Origin: Saussurea involucrata
Lineage: Eukaryota > Streptophyta > Magnoliopsida > Asterales > Asteraceae
Assembly (NCBI GenBank): GCA_033807775.1
Contig: CM066319.1
Coordinates: 162,440,983-162,504,982 of the forward strand
Direction: 5' to 3'
Length of the DNA: 64,000 bases
Made by a program: the position numbers and the translations under genes. Positions within the stretch are counted from its first letter, which is position 1. Each line of letters starts with the position of its first letter. Below the pieces are notes generated by a model. That model was not told the DNA's origin, searched no databases, and worked only from the letters and a program-made list of their open reading frames with translations. Shown here one piece after another: positions 1 to 9,770 of the stretch.

Positions 1-37
1 GTAAATAAGTATAGGGGTTGAAAGTGTAACATTTCAA
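1..37. mobile_element. Terminus of a long-TIR element, cut by the window edge
   Basis: The first 37 bases match the right-hand end of the element at 60-1073 (GTAAATAAGTATAGGGGTTG, then a GTAACATT-like end). They lie in the opposite orientation to that element's left end, so this is probably the right terminus of a second family member that extends off the window. The two termini face each other across about 22 bases. Confidence 0.5.
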
Positions 38-348
38 ATCAAAATCACAATTTCGAATTGAAATGTTACACTTTCAACCCCTATACTTATTTACTAAATT
101 TACTTTATACATTTTAGTTTCATAATTTAATTTTACATTTAACACATATAATCGTTTATCAACAAAAATACGTTTTAATTTTAACAAGTTACACCATTGT
201 AATCGTCTCTTCGATACGTTCGAAATGAGCCAAATTTTGAATTTTTTTGATTTATATATTTTAATATATATCATATACACTACATCAAAATATTTTTGAT
301 ATTTACAATTTATACCTTTATAGTTAATTATTTAATTTACGGTACTCT

Positions 349-430
349 TAGGTAACGTTTGGTACGCATACTAGATGGGACGGGACGGAACTGGACGGGA
401 CTGAACTGGATGAGACGGGACGGGACTGAA
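349..430. other. Fragment of a Tourist-like MITE end
   Basis: This stretch begins after TTA with GGTAACGTTTGGTACGC and continues with repeated GGGACGGGAC / GGAACTGGAC motifs. It resembles the left ends of the MITEs at 8709, 22790 and 52413 (GTTTGGTA followed by GGACAGGACAGAAC-like repeats). The opposite end was not found, so it is a truncated copy within the long-TIR element. Confidence 0.4.
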
Positions 431-432
431 CT

Positions 433-663
433 GAAGGAGATAATTTTAATCTAAGTTACGTTGGAAATACATCGATCATTTTGTGCATACTCTGTAACTG
501 CAAATACTTCAGCTCCAAACACACATGAATCATCATTCACCAAATGCCCATTTTCACAATTCTTAAATGAGTCCAGTGATACCGACTTGTCAAAACCCCA
601 TTTAATATTCTTCTCGTGAAACCTTCTCCTATTGTCATTCACGATATCTATAAACACATTCAA
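433..663 (-). pseudogene. Captured MATH-domain exon fragment
   Basis: The minus strand encodes about 70 residues with hallmarks of the plant MATH (meprin/TRAF homology) domain: IVNDNRRRFHEKN, WGFDKSVSLDSF, GHLVNDDSCVFGAEVFAV. The WGF-(D/K)-x-F-(I/V)-x-L and GxLVND-C-x-FGAEV signatures are characteristic. MATH proteins in plants are often MATH-only or MATH-BTB adaptors. Only the middle of one domain remains; the fragment is bounded by non-coding sequence and lies between the long TIRs, so it was most likely captured by the element rather than being a gene in place. No start or splice context suggests independent expression. Confidence 0.6.
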
Positions 664-1075
664 ATAATAATAATCTAAAACGATTTAATGAATTTGTTAA
701 TATATGATTATTATGTTAATGCGATAGGAGTGTAAAACAAAATTGAAAAAAAAATAAGAGATGTACCATAAATTAAATAATTAACTATAAGGGTATGAAT
801 TTTAAATATAAAAAATATTTTTTTTATGTAGTGTATAACTGTATATGATATATATTAAAATATATAAATCCAAAAAAAATCAAGATTGGGCTCATTTCGA
901 ACGTATCGAAGAGACGATTATAATGGTGTAATTTGTTAAAATTAAAACGTATTTTTTTAACGTATTTTAGTTAATAAACGATTATATGTGTTAAATGTAA
1001 AATTAAAATAATGAAAGTAAAAGGTATAAAGTAAATTTAGTAAATAAGTATAGGGGTTGAAAATGTAACATTCCA

Positions 1076-2344
1076 ATTTAAATTCATGGTCAAACGCGTT
1101 TGAAATTTTCAAAAATGTCCCTGGAATTTTTCAAAAATGGTCCCTTGCAATTGAAAAGTAATAAAAAACATCCCATAGACACCATTTTTCAAAAATGGTC
1201 CCTGCAAGTTTAAAAAAGTGTCAGAAATGGTCCCTGGCCCGCGATCGCGGGCTCCCATCGCGGAAAAAAAGGGGTATTTTTGCAAAGTGGGAGAGATTTG
1301 TGGCATTTTGGTAACACTTGGTTTGACTTAGGGTATTTTAATTAATTTCCCTTAACTTTATGAACCAAATCACCACCATTAATCTTTTAAATCAATGGTT
1401 GAAATCGCTTATGGCATGAATGTAATTTATTGATCAGCGTAAGGTAATTTATTATAGGCGAACCTTATTGAACATGGTTATTTTAGTAAAAAAATCATAT
1501 AGATTTCATTCCGACCGAAAATTACTCCTCCATCAATCTAAACCAACCTCCATCAATGGAAAGGTAAATGTCCATATATGAAATACATCAAATATCATAA
1601 AATTACCATTAATACATAACACATTAATCATTTCAGATTTATATAACAGTATTCACATCGTGTTCATGTTCAAAAATGAACTTCGTCCAATATAGTAAAC
1701 TAAACACCTGTTTTAAATTAATATCAAATTAACATTTACGAACTGGGTTTTTTGAAATTATATGAACATGTATGATCATTTTTCGTACATATGACTGTAC
1801 ATGTATAAACATGTATGAAGTGGGTTTGAACTGGACTAAACATGCATTTACATTTGGACGAACATGGACGTAAGAACTATTATGAACTGTTTTGTTCACT
1901 TATGAATAATTAAACTAGTTACATCAATGAACATTTTGTTCAAATATATTCTTATGTACACCTATCCACAAACAATCTTAAAAACTTATGAAACTAAATC
2001 CTTACCAACAATCTCATCTTCATTGGATTATTGAGTTCCCACTCTACATGACTCACTGCTTCCATCCTCATAATTGAGCTCTTCAATGTTATCGTCATGT
2101 GATTCAACCTCTACATCCATCGTTGTTGATCGCATTGAATAACCCGGAAATCATGTTTCCATTCGATACATTTTGTTAACAGTTAATATGTTCATGTTGA
2201 TTATCCATTTTTTTTCTTGCAAAATTTGTCTATAATACACGATAATCAATAATACGAACTAAAAATAAAAAACATAACTGTGGCTAAAATCATGGAACTC
2301 AAATGTTTTGTAATTGCTCATTAAAATCATTAAAGATTTAAAGG
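1076..2344. other. Intergenic, AT-rich, no convincing gene
   Basis: Bases 1100-1320 carry repeated TTTTCAAAAATGGTCCC motifs around a GC-rich palindrome (CCCGCGATCGCGGG), probably an old repeat. From 1650 to 1960 GAACATGTATGA-like words recur. A small acidic minus-strand ORF (2028-2135, 35 residues) begins shortly after the flank of the Harbinger element, but it has no recognisable domain. Nothing else is supported. Confidence 0.4.
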
Positions 2345-2347
2345 TAA

Positions 2348-4192
2348 GGCCATCCGTAGCGGGCGGGGATGGGCTCGGGAAGGGCTTCGGGGTCGAGCGG
2401 GGATGGGCTACGGGGCTCGCGGGGTTGGCGGGGCGGGGATGGGTTCGGGGTTGGGATCCCGGATCATCCCGAGGGTTTTAAAAAAAAAATTTAATTAAAT
2501 TTTTAAAAAAATAACCGTTGAACGGCTCTTTCTAAAAAAAAAATATTTTTCTCAATTTAATCCCACTATATATTTAACCCTCAACATCTTATTTCTCACA
2601 CCTCTTATTTCTCACACCTCTCAACCTCTTATTTTTCACACTCTCAAATTCTCTCAATCTCACACCTCTCAAACTCTCTCAAATTCTCTCAACCTCTTAT
2701 TTTTCACACCTCTCTCATCATGAATCTAAACAGAACACCTACATCCCGTCGTAACCGACCGAATACACCACAATCGCAAGAAGATCAAGAGCTTGGTTTC
2801 CAAGCGTTTACACAACAAGGTTATCATCCGCAATTTTCGCAACAAATTCCGCCACAATGGTCGCAACAAAATCCGCCACAATATCCGCAACAATTTCCCC
2901 AACAATTTCACCAACAATTTCACCAACAATTTCCTTACCAATTTACACGTCCCGGGTTGATTGAACAAGGTTTTACTCCGGCCAACTTCAATCTCGACGA
3001 CGACATTGTTCCGGAAACCCAACCTTCTACCCCGAACACACCACAATCTATCCCGACACAACAATCTAACCCGGAACCATCAAATCCGAGACCAAAGAAA
3101 GCCGCCAAACAAACGTGGACAAGAGACGAGGAACTCGCGTTAGTGTCGGCGTGGGTTGACGTTTCGGAGGACCCCGTGGTCGGTAACGCACAAAGCGGTG
3201 GTAATTATTTTTATTGTTATTATTATTATTATTATACTTAATTTTACATAAATGTAGGAAATTTTTGGGGCCGAACCGGGCATGTGTTCTTTACTCGCAT
3301 GGGTCGTGAACCAGGTTATAGATCAACCCATCAACTCAATAGCAAGTTCAACGACCTCAATAAAAGAGTTAATTCGTTTGGCGGCATCTACAACAACTTG
3401 CTCAATAATAGATCAAGCGGGATGAGTGAGGCCGATATATCCCGAACGGCACACGAACGGTATGTAGCACGCCATAAAGTTGCTTTCACTCACGAACAAG
3501 CTTGGGACGTCCTAAAAAAATGTCCAAAATGGGGAGTCGTTCCAACGATGACGACAACTTCATCGCGGGGTTCAAAACGTACCCAACCTTCCGATGATGA
3601 CGATGACGAGCAAATTCAACGACCCATCGGGAGAAACAAGGCAAAAAAATCATCAACGAGTAATACGTCCGGGGCGAATACGGACGAAAATGTTACTCAG
3701 TTGTTGACGACGTTCAACAACAAGATTGATGATACAATGGAATACAAAATGAAAAAACTCGATCTCGAAATCGAAATCGAACGCTCAAACCGATTTGAGA
3801 AAGACTTCGAGTATTTCATAGCCCCGCATGATCACCTTACGGGAAACGCTTTGAGGGCTACTTTAGCGAGAAAAGAGCAACTCCAAAAATTTCATAATTG
3901 GTAGTGTTTTGTATTTTGTAATTTTTATTTTTAATGAATGATATGAATTTTAATTTTTATTATTTATCTTATTTTTATTTATTAAAAAATATATAAATAT
4001 TTTTATTTTGTTAAATAATTAAATGTATAAATAAAAGAATTAAAATAAATGAGGTGGCAAAAGGGTTTGAGGGAATGGGGTACGGGTGTTTAGGGATCGT
4101 GAGGGATGAAGTGAGGGATGAGAGAAAAGCTGATGTGGCGCTGAGGTGAAGGGGAATCTTTGAAAGATAGGCCTTATGGGGTACTGATGGCC
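2348..4192 (+). mobile_element. PIF/Harbinger element A (MYB-like ORF only)
   Basis: The element is bounded by a TAA target duplication (2345-2347 and 4193-4195) and short TIRs (GGCCATCCGTAG at the left; the right end read on the other strand is GGCCATCAGTAC). TAA duplication, GGCC-type TIRs and a MYB/SANT-like ORF are standard PIF/Harbinger features. It carries no DDE transposase. Its 3' tail (about 3905-4190) is nearly the same as those of elements B and C, which carry only transposase remnants. Confidence 0.8.
2720..3904 (+). CDS. PIF/Harbinger MYB/SANT-like DNA-binding protein (ORF2 type), two exons
   Basis: The gene joins 2720-3200 and 3258-3904 across a 57-base GT-AG intron rich in TTATTATT. 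The join restores the typical sequence in which the SANT-like region (TWTRDEELALVSAWVDVSED) runs into NFWGRTGHVFFTRMG, giving about 375 residues. The N-terminus is rich in Gln and Pro with QQFPQQFHQQ-type repeats. The middle is the trihelix/SANT-like domain, and the C-terminus has a charged, coiled-coil-prone segment (MEYKMKKLDLEIEIERSNRF). In PIF/Harbinger systems this protein binds the element ends and brings the transposase to the nucleus. The frame is intact, yet no transposase is present in the element. Confidence 0.75.
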
Positions 4193-4337
4193 TAAGACAA
4201 AAGTTAAACTTCCTATTCTACCTTTATACATTAACTACATATTGTTATGTAAATCAATAATCATGATTCAAACAACATTCTAATTGGTCAACAAGAGTTT
4301 ATAAAGTTAACAAAATATTTGTGGGTTAACAAAAGAT

Positions 4338-4351
4338 CCTCCCTATATATG

Positions 4352-4397
<46 letters not shown>

Positions 4398-4606
4398 TCA
4401 TCATACGAGAAGTGTGATATCATATATGATTACACGATATGTAGGTGTGTTTAATTATATGTGATTAAATGTCTATGTATTGCCAATGTAACATGTGTTT
4501 AATCATATATGATTAAGCTTGTGTATCATATATGATATCACACTTTTCGCATTCTCGCATAAAGTTTAGTTTCTCGTTTGAACTTGCCACATATATAGGG
4601 AGAGGT
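4338..4606. mobile_element. Small inverted-repeat element containing a GA microsatellite
   Basis: CCTCCCTATATATG at the left and CATATATAGGGAGAGG at the right are inverted. Inside there is a second inverted pair: GAAGTGTGATATCATATATG near 4403, and its complement near 4530-4550. The whole could fold into a hairpin. It has no coding sequence and looks like a MITE. Confidence 0.45.
4361..4394. repeat. (GA)n microsatellite
   Basis: About 17 uninterrupted GA dinucleotides follow a short TA run. Confidence 0.9.
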
Positions 4607-4881
4607 TCAATTGATAATGCTAAGTATGTGAAAAATATAGAAGTAATCTTAGTCACTCATTCGGTCAACATTTGCGGCTTTGACCCCAAATTTTGATATT
4701 TGACTCTTGTATTTATATACCTTTTCTTTCAATCGCCAAAATAACTGTTAGTTAGATTAAAAAAATTTGAACCACAAACCCATTTAGTTAAATATTTAAA
4801 AGAAAAATAACATATATAATTTTTGATATTTTATACTTATGTGGGACCCACATAATTTGATCCAAAACCAGAAAACAATTA

Positions 4882-5741
4882 GGGGATGTTTGTTTGTCAC
4901 TGAATGGTTACATTAAGAGGTAACCTCTGAATCGGTCAGAGGTCCATGCTGTTTGGTAAAAAAAATTAGCCTCTGAATGGTGACAAAAGACTCTGAACCA
5001 TTTTGCATCTCACCCCACACTCAACCATTCAGAGATGCTATTCTTCCATTTTTGCCCTCTTCTCTGTCTCTCGCGCTCTCTCTGACTCCGTCTCTCTTCT
5101 CTCGCCTCCCTTCTCTGTCTCTCGCCTCTCTATATATCTATGGTGGTGGTTCCATCGCCGGTGAACTACTCCCTCGGTCCCATCTCGTCTCTCGCTCGTC
5201 TCTCTTCTCTGTGTTCATCGATTTTGGTTTTGGATTGTAAATCGGTATTGTAAATCGATTTGGTTTTGGGGTTTGGTTGTTAGGATTGAGGGTTTCTACT
5301 ATTTGGGGTTTTCTTACAGCAAATATTGAAGGTTGGAGGAAGGAATCGATTTTGCAGGTTTATGTTTGTTGTGAGCAACGATTCCTCAACATTTTTAGGT
5401 TTATGTTTGTTGTGAGCAAAATTCCTCAACAATTTCAACAAAATCCAACAGATTTATGCTGTTCGATTGATAAACTTGTTATCATGTTTGTGATAATTTA
5501 AGGATTTTTGTAATCTTCGATCTAAAATTTTGTTTGATGTGGTTGATCTGTTTGGTTTGATTTGTTTGAAAAAAATGATACTTAAGGTTAAAATGGTAAT
5601 TTACTATCATTCAGAGTTACCATTCAGAACAATTATCAAACAACCAAATTTCATTCTGCACTCAACCATACAGAGCCTCTCAATCATTCTGACCTCTCAA
5701 CCATTCTGCACTAAACCATTCAGCAACTACCAAACAACCCC
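4882..5741. mobile_element. Tourist-like MITE with a leader/first-exon-like interior
   Basis: The element has a TTA target duplication (4879-4881, 5742-5744) and ends GGGGATGTTTGTTTG / CAAACAACCCC. Subterminal repeats of CTGAATGGTT and its complement are typical of this MITE type. The interior (5041-5330) is CT-rich (CTCTGTCTCTCGCGCTCTC) and then turns into ATCGATTTTGGTTTTGG, which resembles a plant 5' leader. No protein domain was found. Confidence 0.7.
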
Positions 5742-5744
5742 TTA

Positions 5745-7050
5745 GTAAGAAAGAAATCTTTCCCATCCTAACCCTACATAGTAACATCATCCCAATCCAA
5801 TCCCAACACTTGCATCCCAAACTATAAACTTATGTATATCCAAATTCTATAACGATTATAGCTAGAATAACAACATTTTTTCTATTTTATTCATTTCCTA
5901 TGTGTTAGTTTACATATAAATGGCAACAATCTTCATAAGATGGGGTTCGGGAGTAAAATGTATCCGGTCTTTATACTAAAGAGTAACCCGATTGTTTTAA
6001 TAGAAACCCACGACTCATGAAAAGTTTTATATGCACCATACTTACCAAAAGTGCCAATATGTATGGGGAAGAGACCATCCATGTAACATCAAGAATGGCA
6101 AAATATTTTTCATATTGACCTTAAAACTCATCTAAGTGTGCGACTAACACATTTTAAAACGCTACCTATAACTAGGGATGGGCACGAACTATACCTATAC
6201 AAAGTGATCGATCCGTCTCTAAAAACTTGGACCGGTTAAGGACCAACATGGTATGCTCTAATCTAGTCCAACACGATGACGTCATTGTCTATTTTTAGAT
6301 CGATTTGCACTGAAATTTCTGATCTATTACCTATAATTGTACATCGTAAAACTTCTATAGTGAATCAAGTGAAGATATGGAGATTACATATCCTTAACCC
6401 CATATCGGAAGAGTTCAAATTTTACATTAAATGCATTTTTCACTATTTTTTATCTATCTAATAAACACATTATAATTGATATTAAAATGATGTATCGAAT
6501 AGTAAAACACTAAATTTGGTGTAACACTATTAATTTATACTATATTTAGTGTTAAAGTTTTAATATTACAAATTGTTTCTTTTAACTTTGAAAGTATGTA
6601 GGTATATTTTATTCTATTGGATAATAATATTTTAATACTTGCTGCAGATATTACATTATAGATTAGATTTAAATTATTTTTTAGTTTTAGTAAATTTACT
6701 TTTTATGTTGACTAGTTTATAAACATGTAAAATGATTAATAGTAACATCTAGAAAAAAATATCATTTACAGTATTTAATAATATAATTAAAAAAAATTAT
6801 AACAATATAATATGTTAATTAATACAAACAAGATAGTAAAGAAAAATTAAATAGTATAATATATTAATTAAAAATTAAATTTTATTATTACATATACTAT
6901 AAATTTTGTATTTTTTAAAACAAAATTTAGAAAAAAATCTAAATTAACTTATGATTTTAAATACCCGTTGCATATAATATGAAAAAAAATAATTGAATAA
7001 TAATTTTAAAATAATAGTAATTGATACTAAAAATATTGAATAATATTACA
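5745..7050. other. AT-rich spacer, no gene seen
   Basis: The sequence is low in complexity and very AT-rich from about 6460 onward. Short ORFs show no recognisable domain. There is no clear TIR pair. Confidence 0.4.
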
Positions 7051-7214
7051 ATATATATATAGAGAGAGAGAGAGAGAATCCCCTTATTATGAAACCATTG
7101 TATTTTATGTAAACCATGAAACCAAGGGTATTTGGGTCTTTTTCTCCAAATTCGTAATTTTAGGAATATTCATAATTTTAGCAACAAACAAACTTTCTTA
7201 ATTTTCTCAATTAT

Positions 7215-7325
7215 CTTCATCTCTCTCTCTTCGGCGACCTACATTCCGGCGACCTCCTCCCACTTCGGCGATCTCTAATCCGATGACTTCCTCCCACTCC
7301 GGCGACCTCCCCCAAATTCCGGTGA
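7215..7325 (+). other. CT-rich leader-like segment ending in a splice-donor-like site
   Basis: TCTCTCTCTTCGGCGACC and repeated TCCGGCGACCTCC units run into CCAAATTCCG followed by GTGAGTTTC, a good plant 5' splice-site match. It resembles a first exon. It has no coding match. Confidence 0.35.
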
Positions 7326-7554
7326 GTTTCATAATTTTTTCGAGTTTCATAAACAGTTTTTTCATAAGTTTCAAGTTTTTTAAGTTTCATAAACCGTTTT
7401 TTCAAAAATTTCATTTTTCATAGGAGAAAAAACAGTTTTTTCATAAGTTTCAAGTTTTTTAAGTTTCATAAACCGTTTTTTTCGAATTTTTCACGTTTCA
7501 TAGGAGAAAAAAACAGTTTTTTCATAAACAGTTTTTTAGTAGATGAAAATCGAT

Positions 7555-7800
7555 ATGAAACCCAGAATCATGAATCATAATGAAACCCAGAATCGATATG
7601 AAACCCATAATCATGAATCATAATGAAACCCAGAATCGATATGAAACATAGAATCATGAATCATAATGAAACCCAGAATCATGATGAAACCCAGAATCGA
7701 TATGAAATCAATATGAAACCCAGAATCGATATGAAACCCAAAATCATGAATCATGTGAAATCCAGAATCGATATGAAACCCAAAATATGAATCGATATGA
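7555..7800 (+). repeat. Degenerate tandem repeat
   Basis: Units built from AATCATGAATCATAATG, AAACCCAG and AATCGATATG recur about six times with insertions and deletions. Confidence 0.7.
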
Positions 7801-7832
7801 CAGTAGATGAAATCGGTAGAAGAGACCAGATC

Positions 7833-8005
7833 GCCGATAACCTTACCGAAAGGTAGCCTGGATAATACTTGTCAAACAGGATACGATGGTGGTGCATTCC
7901 TACGGCGTTACCACGACCTCCGGGATGCTTGCGGTGTTTTCAGATAAGCCATAACCGACGCTCACGTGGATGTGCTTCTTACGGTTCTTCTGTTTCGTTA
8001 AAGAA
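7833..8005 (-). pseudogene. RPL27A: Captured fragment of cytosolic ribosomal protein L27a (uL15)
   Basis: On the minus strand the fragment begins with a KKNRKK-like stretch and HVSVGYG (L27a proteins have HVSAGHG). After one missing base it reads RKHPGGRGNAVGMHHHRILF, then DKYYPGYLSVRL. The RKHPGGRGNAGGMHHHR(I)LFDKYHPGYFGKVG block is diagnostic of eukaryotic L27a/uL15. The single-base deletion shifts the frame between GYG and RKHP, so it is not functional. It covers roughly a third of the protein, without flanking exons, inside a TE-like insertion. It was found by reading the minus strand in two frames, because no single ORF spans it. Confidence 0.8.
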
Positions 8006-8559
8006 ATTACAAAAACCCGCCGAAAAAACGAAAGCTGGTAGCGGTTGATCACCGTACTTCCTCCACCTTTTGTCACCGGTGGTTTGGATCATCATGGTGG
8101 CCGGAATTTTGTGAGAGAAAGAGAGAGAGATTGAGATAAATGTGGAGAAAGTTAAGGAAATAATCTAACCATAATTAGATTAATTCAAATTAATTAATAG
8201 ATTTTAAATTTAAATACCTAAAAACCATTCCCAAAATACTATTTCCCTAACTTTTTTTAATAAATTTAAATTCAAAAATTCCTCAACCGTTGATCAAAAA
8301 ATCGGATGGCCTAGATGGGTTTACAAAGTTTACATAAAAAAAAAGTTTACATTTGAAGATCTCTCTATATATATATATATATATATAATTGATATGATTA
8401 ACAATAAATCTAAATAATTAAAAATTAATATTAATGTATATTTTAAATTTAGACAATAATTTTCAGTATAATTAATAATAAGTAAATTTTAATAATTAGT
8501 ATATATTTATAATTAATGGTTATAAATAATTTTCAGCATAATTGAAAAAAGTCACAAAA

Positions 8560-8690
8560 TCTACTTTAAGTAGCTTATAAAAAAGTTAACTTATAAAATA
8601 AGTTATGTCCATCCAAACATGTACCAAAAAAATAAGTTAACTTGTAGGCTAGCTTATTTTTGCCAAACGATGCCTAGATCTTTAAGGGTA
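8560..8690. other. Isolated end of a Tourist-like MITE
   Basis: The segment contains AGTAGCTTATAAAAAAG, ATAAGTTATGTCCATCC and GGCTAGCTTATTTTTGCCAA. It resembles the ends of the outer MITE at 15473-17270 (AGCTTATAAG, TTTGGCAAAA). No matching opposite end was identified nearby. Confidence 0.35.
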
Positions 8691-8708
8691 ACCGGGTAAG
8701 TTCTATTA

Positions 8709-9046
8709 GGGTGTGTTTGGTAGACAGGACAGAACAGTTGTTCAACGTTTGGTAGACAGAACTGGACAGAACAGAACAGAACACATAACATTAGACAAAA
8801 TAAAAATAAATAAAATATAAAATAGAGCGTGTATTTGATGTTTTAGAAGAGAATTTGATTTTATTTTGAGGTTATACTGGTAAAACATAAGTCTGTTTCA
8901 CCTTGTTCCAGCTTGTTCCATGGGGTGGGGTGGAACAGGTCTGTTCCAACTTGTTCTACTTTGTTCATGTCTGTTCCACATAAAAGTTCTGCCAAACATG
9001 GGACAGTGATTTTTGTTCTGTCATGTCCAGTGTACCAAACACAACC
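8709..9046. mobile_element. Tourist-like MITE (338 bp)
   Basis: TTA target duplication (8706-8708, 9047-9049) with ends GGGTGTGTTTGGTAGACAGG / GTGTACCAAACACAACC. The interior is built of GACAGAAC-like words and their complements (CTGTTCCA, GTTCTG). It belongs to the same family as 22790-23853 and 52413-52716. Confidence 0.8.
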
Positions 9047-9049
9047 TTA

Positions 9050-9770
9050 GGAATCTCATTTTCATGGAAAACCTAGAAAACCAGTTAGTTATTCATAATG
9101 AATAACACTCGTAAGACATTTCTATTCATTGTTATTCATCATTAATAACTAGTTCCCCAGGTTCTCAATTGAAATTGAGGTTCCTAACCAAACTTCCCTC
9201 TATTCCTTAAATGCTTTTTAAGATTGTTGTTTTCTGGTTACTTTCCTTAAAACATCTGCTGATGAGATGCTGAAGCAGGACTAGACAAAGTTATGAAGCA
9301 AAATAATGTACATAACCAGCAATAACAGAAAGATTGTATAAACACAGACAGTGCAGAAAACTAAATAGAACCATGGTTGGTAAAAACATTAACCATTTGA
9401 TTTAACAAACAAAAGCAACACTTTTGAAACCATATCAAGAGTTTTTCAAGACTCAGTGCCATATCCTACTAATAGATGTTTCCATGTGAAAAGAATTAAA
9501 AGAGAACTTTGAAGAAAATATTAAAAGGCCAGGACACCTAGAGTGAATGAACCATTGGAATACAGTTAAAAACACTCTAGATGCTGATTACAATCAAAGA
9601 ACACAAGAAACCAACTTGAGATCAAATTCAAGAAAAAGAAAAAGAAACCCGAAAAAAGAAAAAGTGAATCATGCAGTAGTGATTGAAATGAAATCCGGGT
9701 ATTAACACCGAAACACACAAGCTTGTGATCAATATAAGCTACCATTGAGAAACTGCTATTACCAATTTGA
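9050..9770. other. 3' flank of the F-box gene
   Basis: Downstream of the minus-strand F-box stop codon. The 3' UTR probably lies between about 9550 and 9770, but I could not fix a polyadenylation site. No other gene was seen. Confidence 0.4.

Larger units (their letters stand above)
60..1073. mobile_element. Long-TIR (Mutator-like) element carrying a MATH-domain gene fragment
   Basis: Bases 60-346 and 763-1073 are inverted copies of each other: GTTACA-TTTCAACCCCTATACTTATTTAC at the outside and TTATAGTTAATTATTTAATTTA at the inside (both given with gaps or in part), with scattered mismatches. TIRs of about 290-310 bases are typical of Mutator-like elements. No transposase is present. The interior (347-762) holds a Tourist-like end fragment and a coding fragment related to MATH domains, so this looks like a Pack-type gene-carrying element. 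I could not identify a clear 9-bp target duplication. Confidence 0.6.
7051..8386. mobile_element. TE-like insertion bounded by inverted (TA)n-GAGAGA ends
   Basis: The left end reads TATATATATAGAGAGAGAG; the right end, read on the other strand, is TATATATATAGAGAGATC. Between them lie a CT-rich leader-like segment with a splice donor-like end (7215-7325), repeated AAACAGTTTTTTCATAAG motifs, a tandem repeat (7555-7800), and a ribosomal protein L27a fragment. This mixed content suggests a non-autonomous element that captured gene pieces. Its superfamily is not clear. Confidence 0.45.

Noticed and set aside
2028..2135. Small acidic minus-strand ORF, possibly the N-terminus of a FAR1-like protein
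   Set aside because: Thirty-five residues, no FAR1 zinc motif nearby and no following exon found.
8040..8085. DKRWRKYG on the minus strand, reminiscent of a WRKY domain
   Set aside because: Only the heptapeptide-like core is present, followed by DQPLP with no zinc-binding Cys and His. It is too short to separate from chance.
8709..9046. hAT origin for the GTTTGGT-type MITEs
   Set aside because: hAT elements make 8-bp duplications; these have 3-bp TTA/TTG duplications, which fits Tourist/Harbinger.
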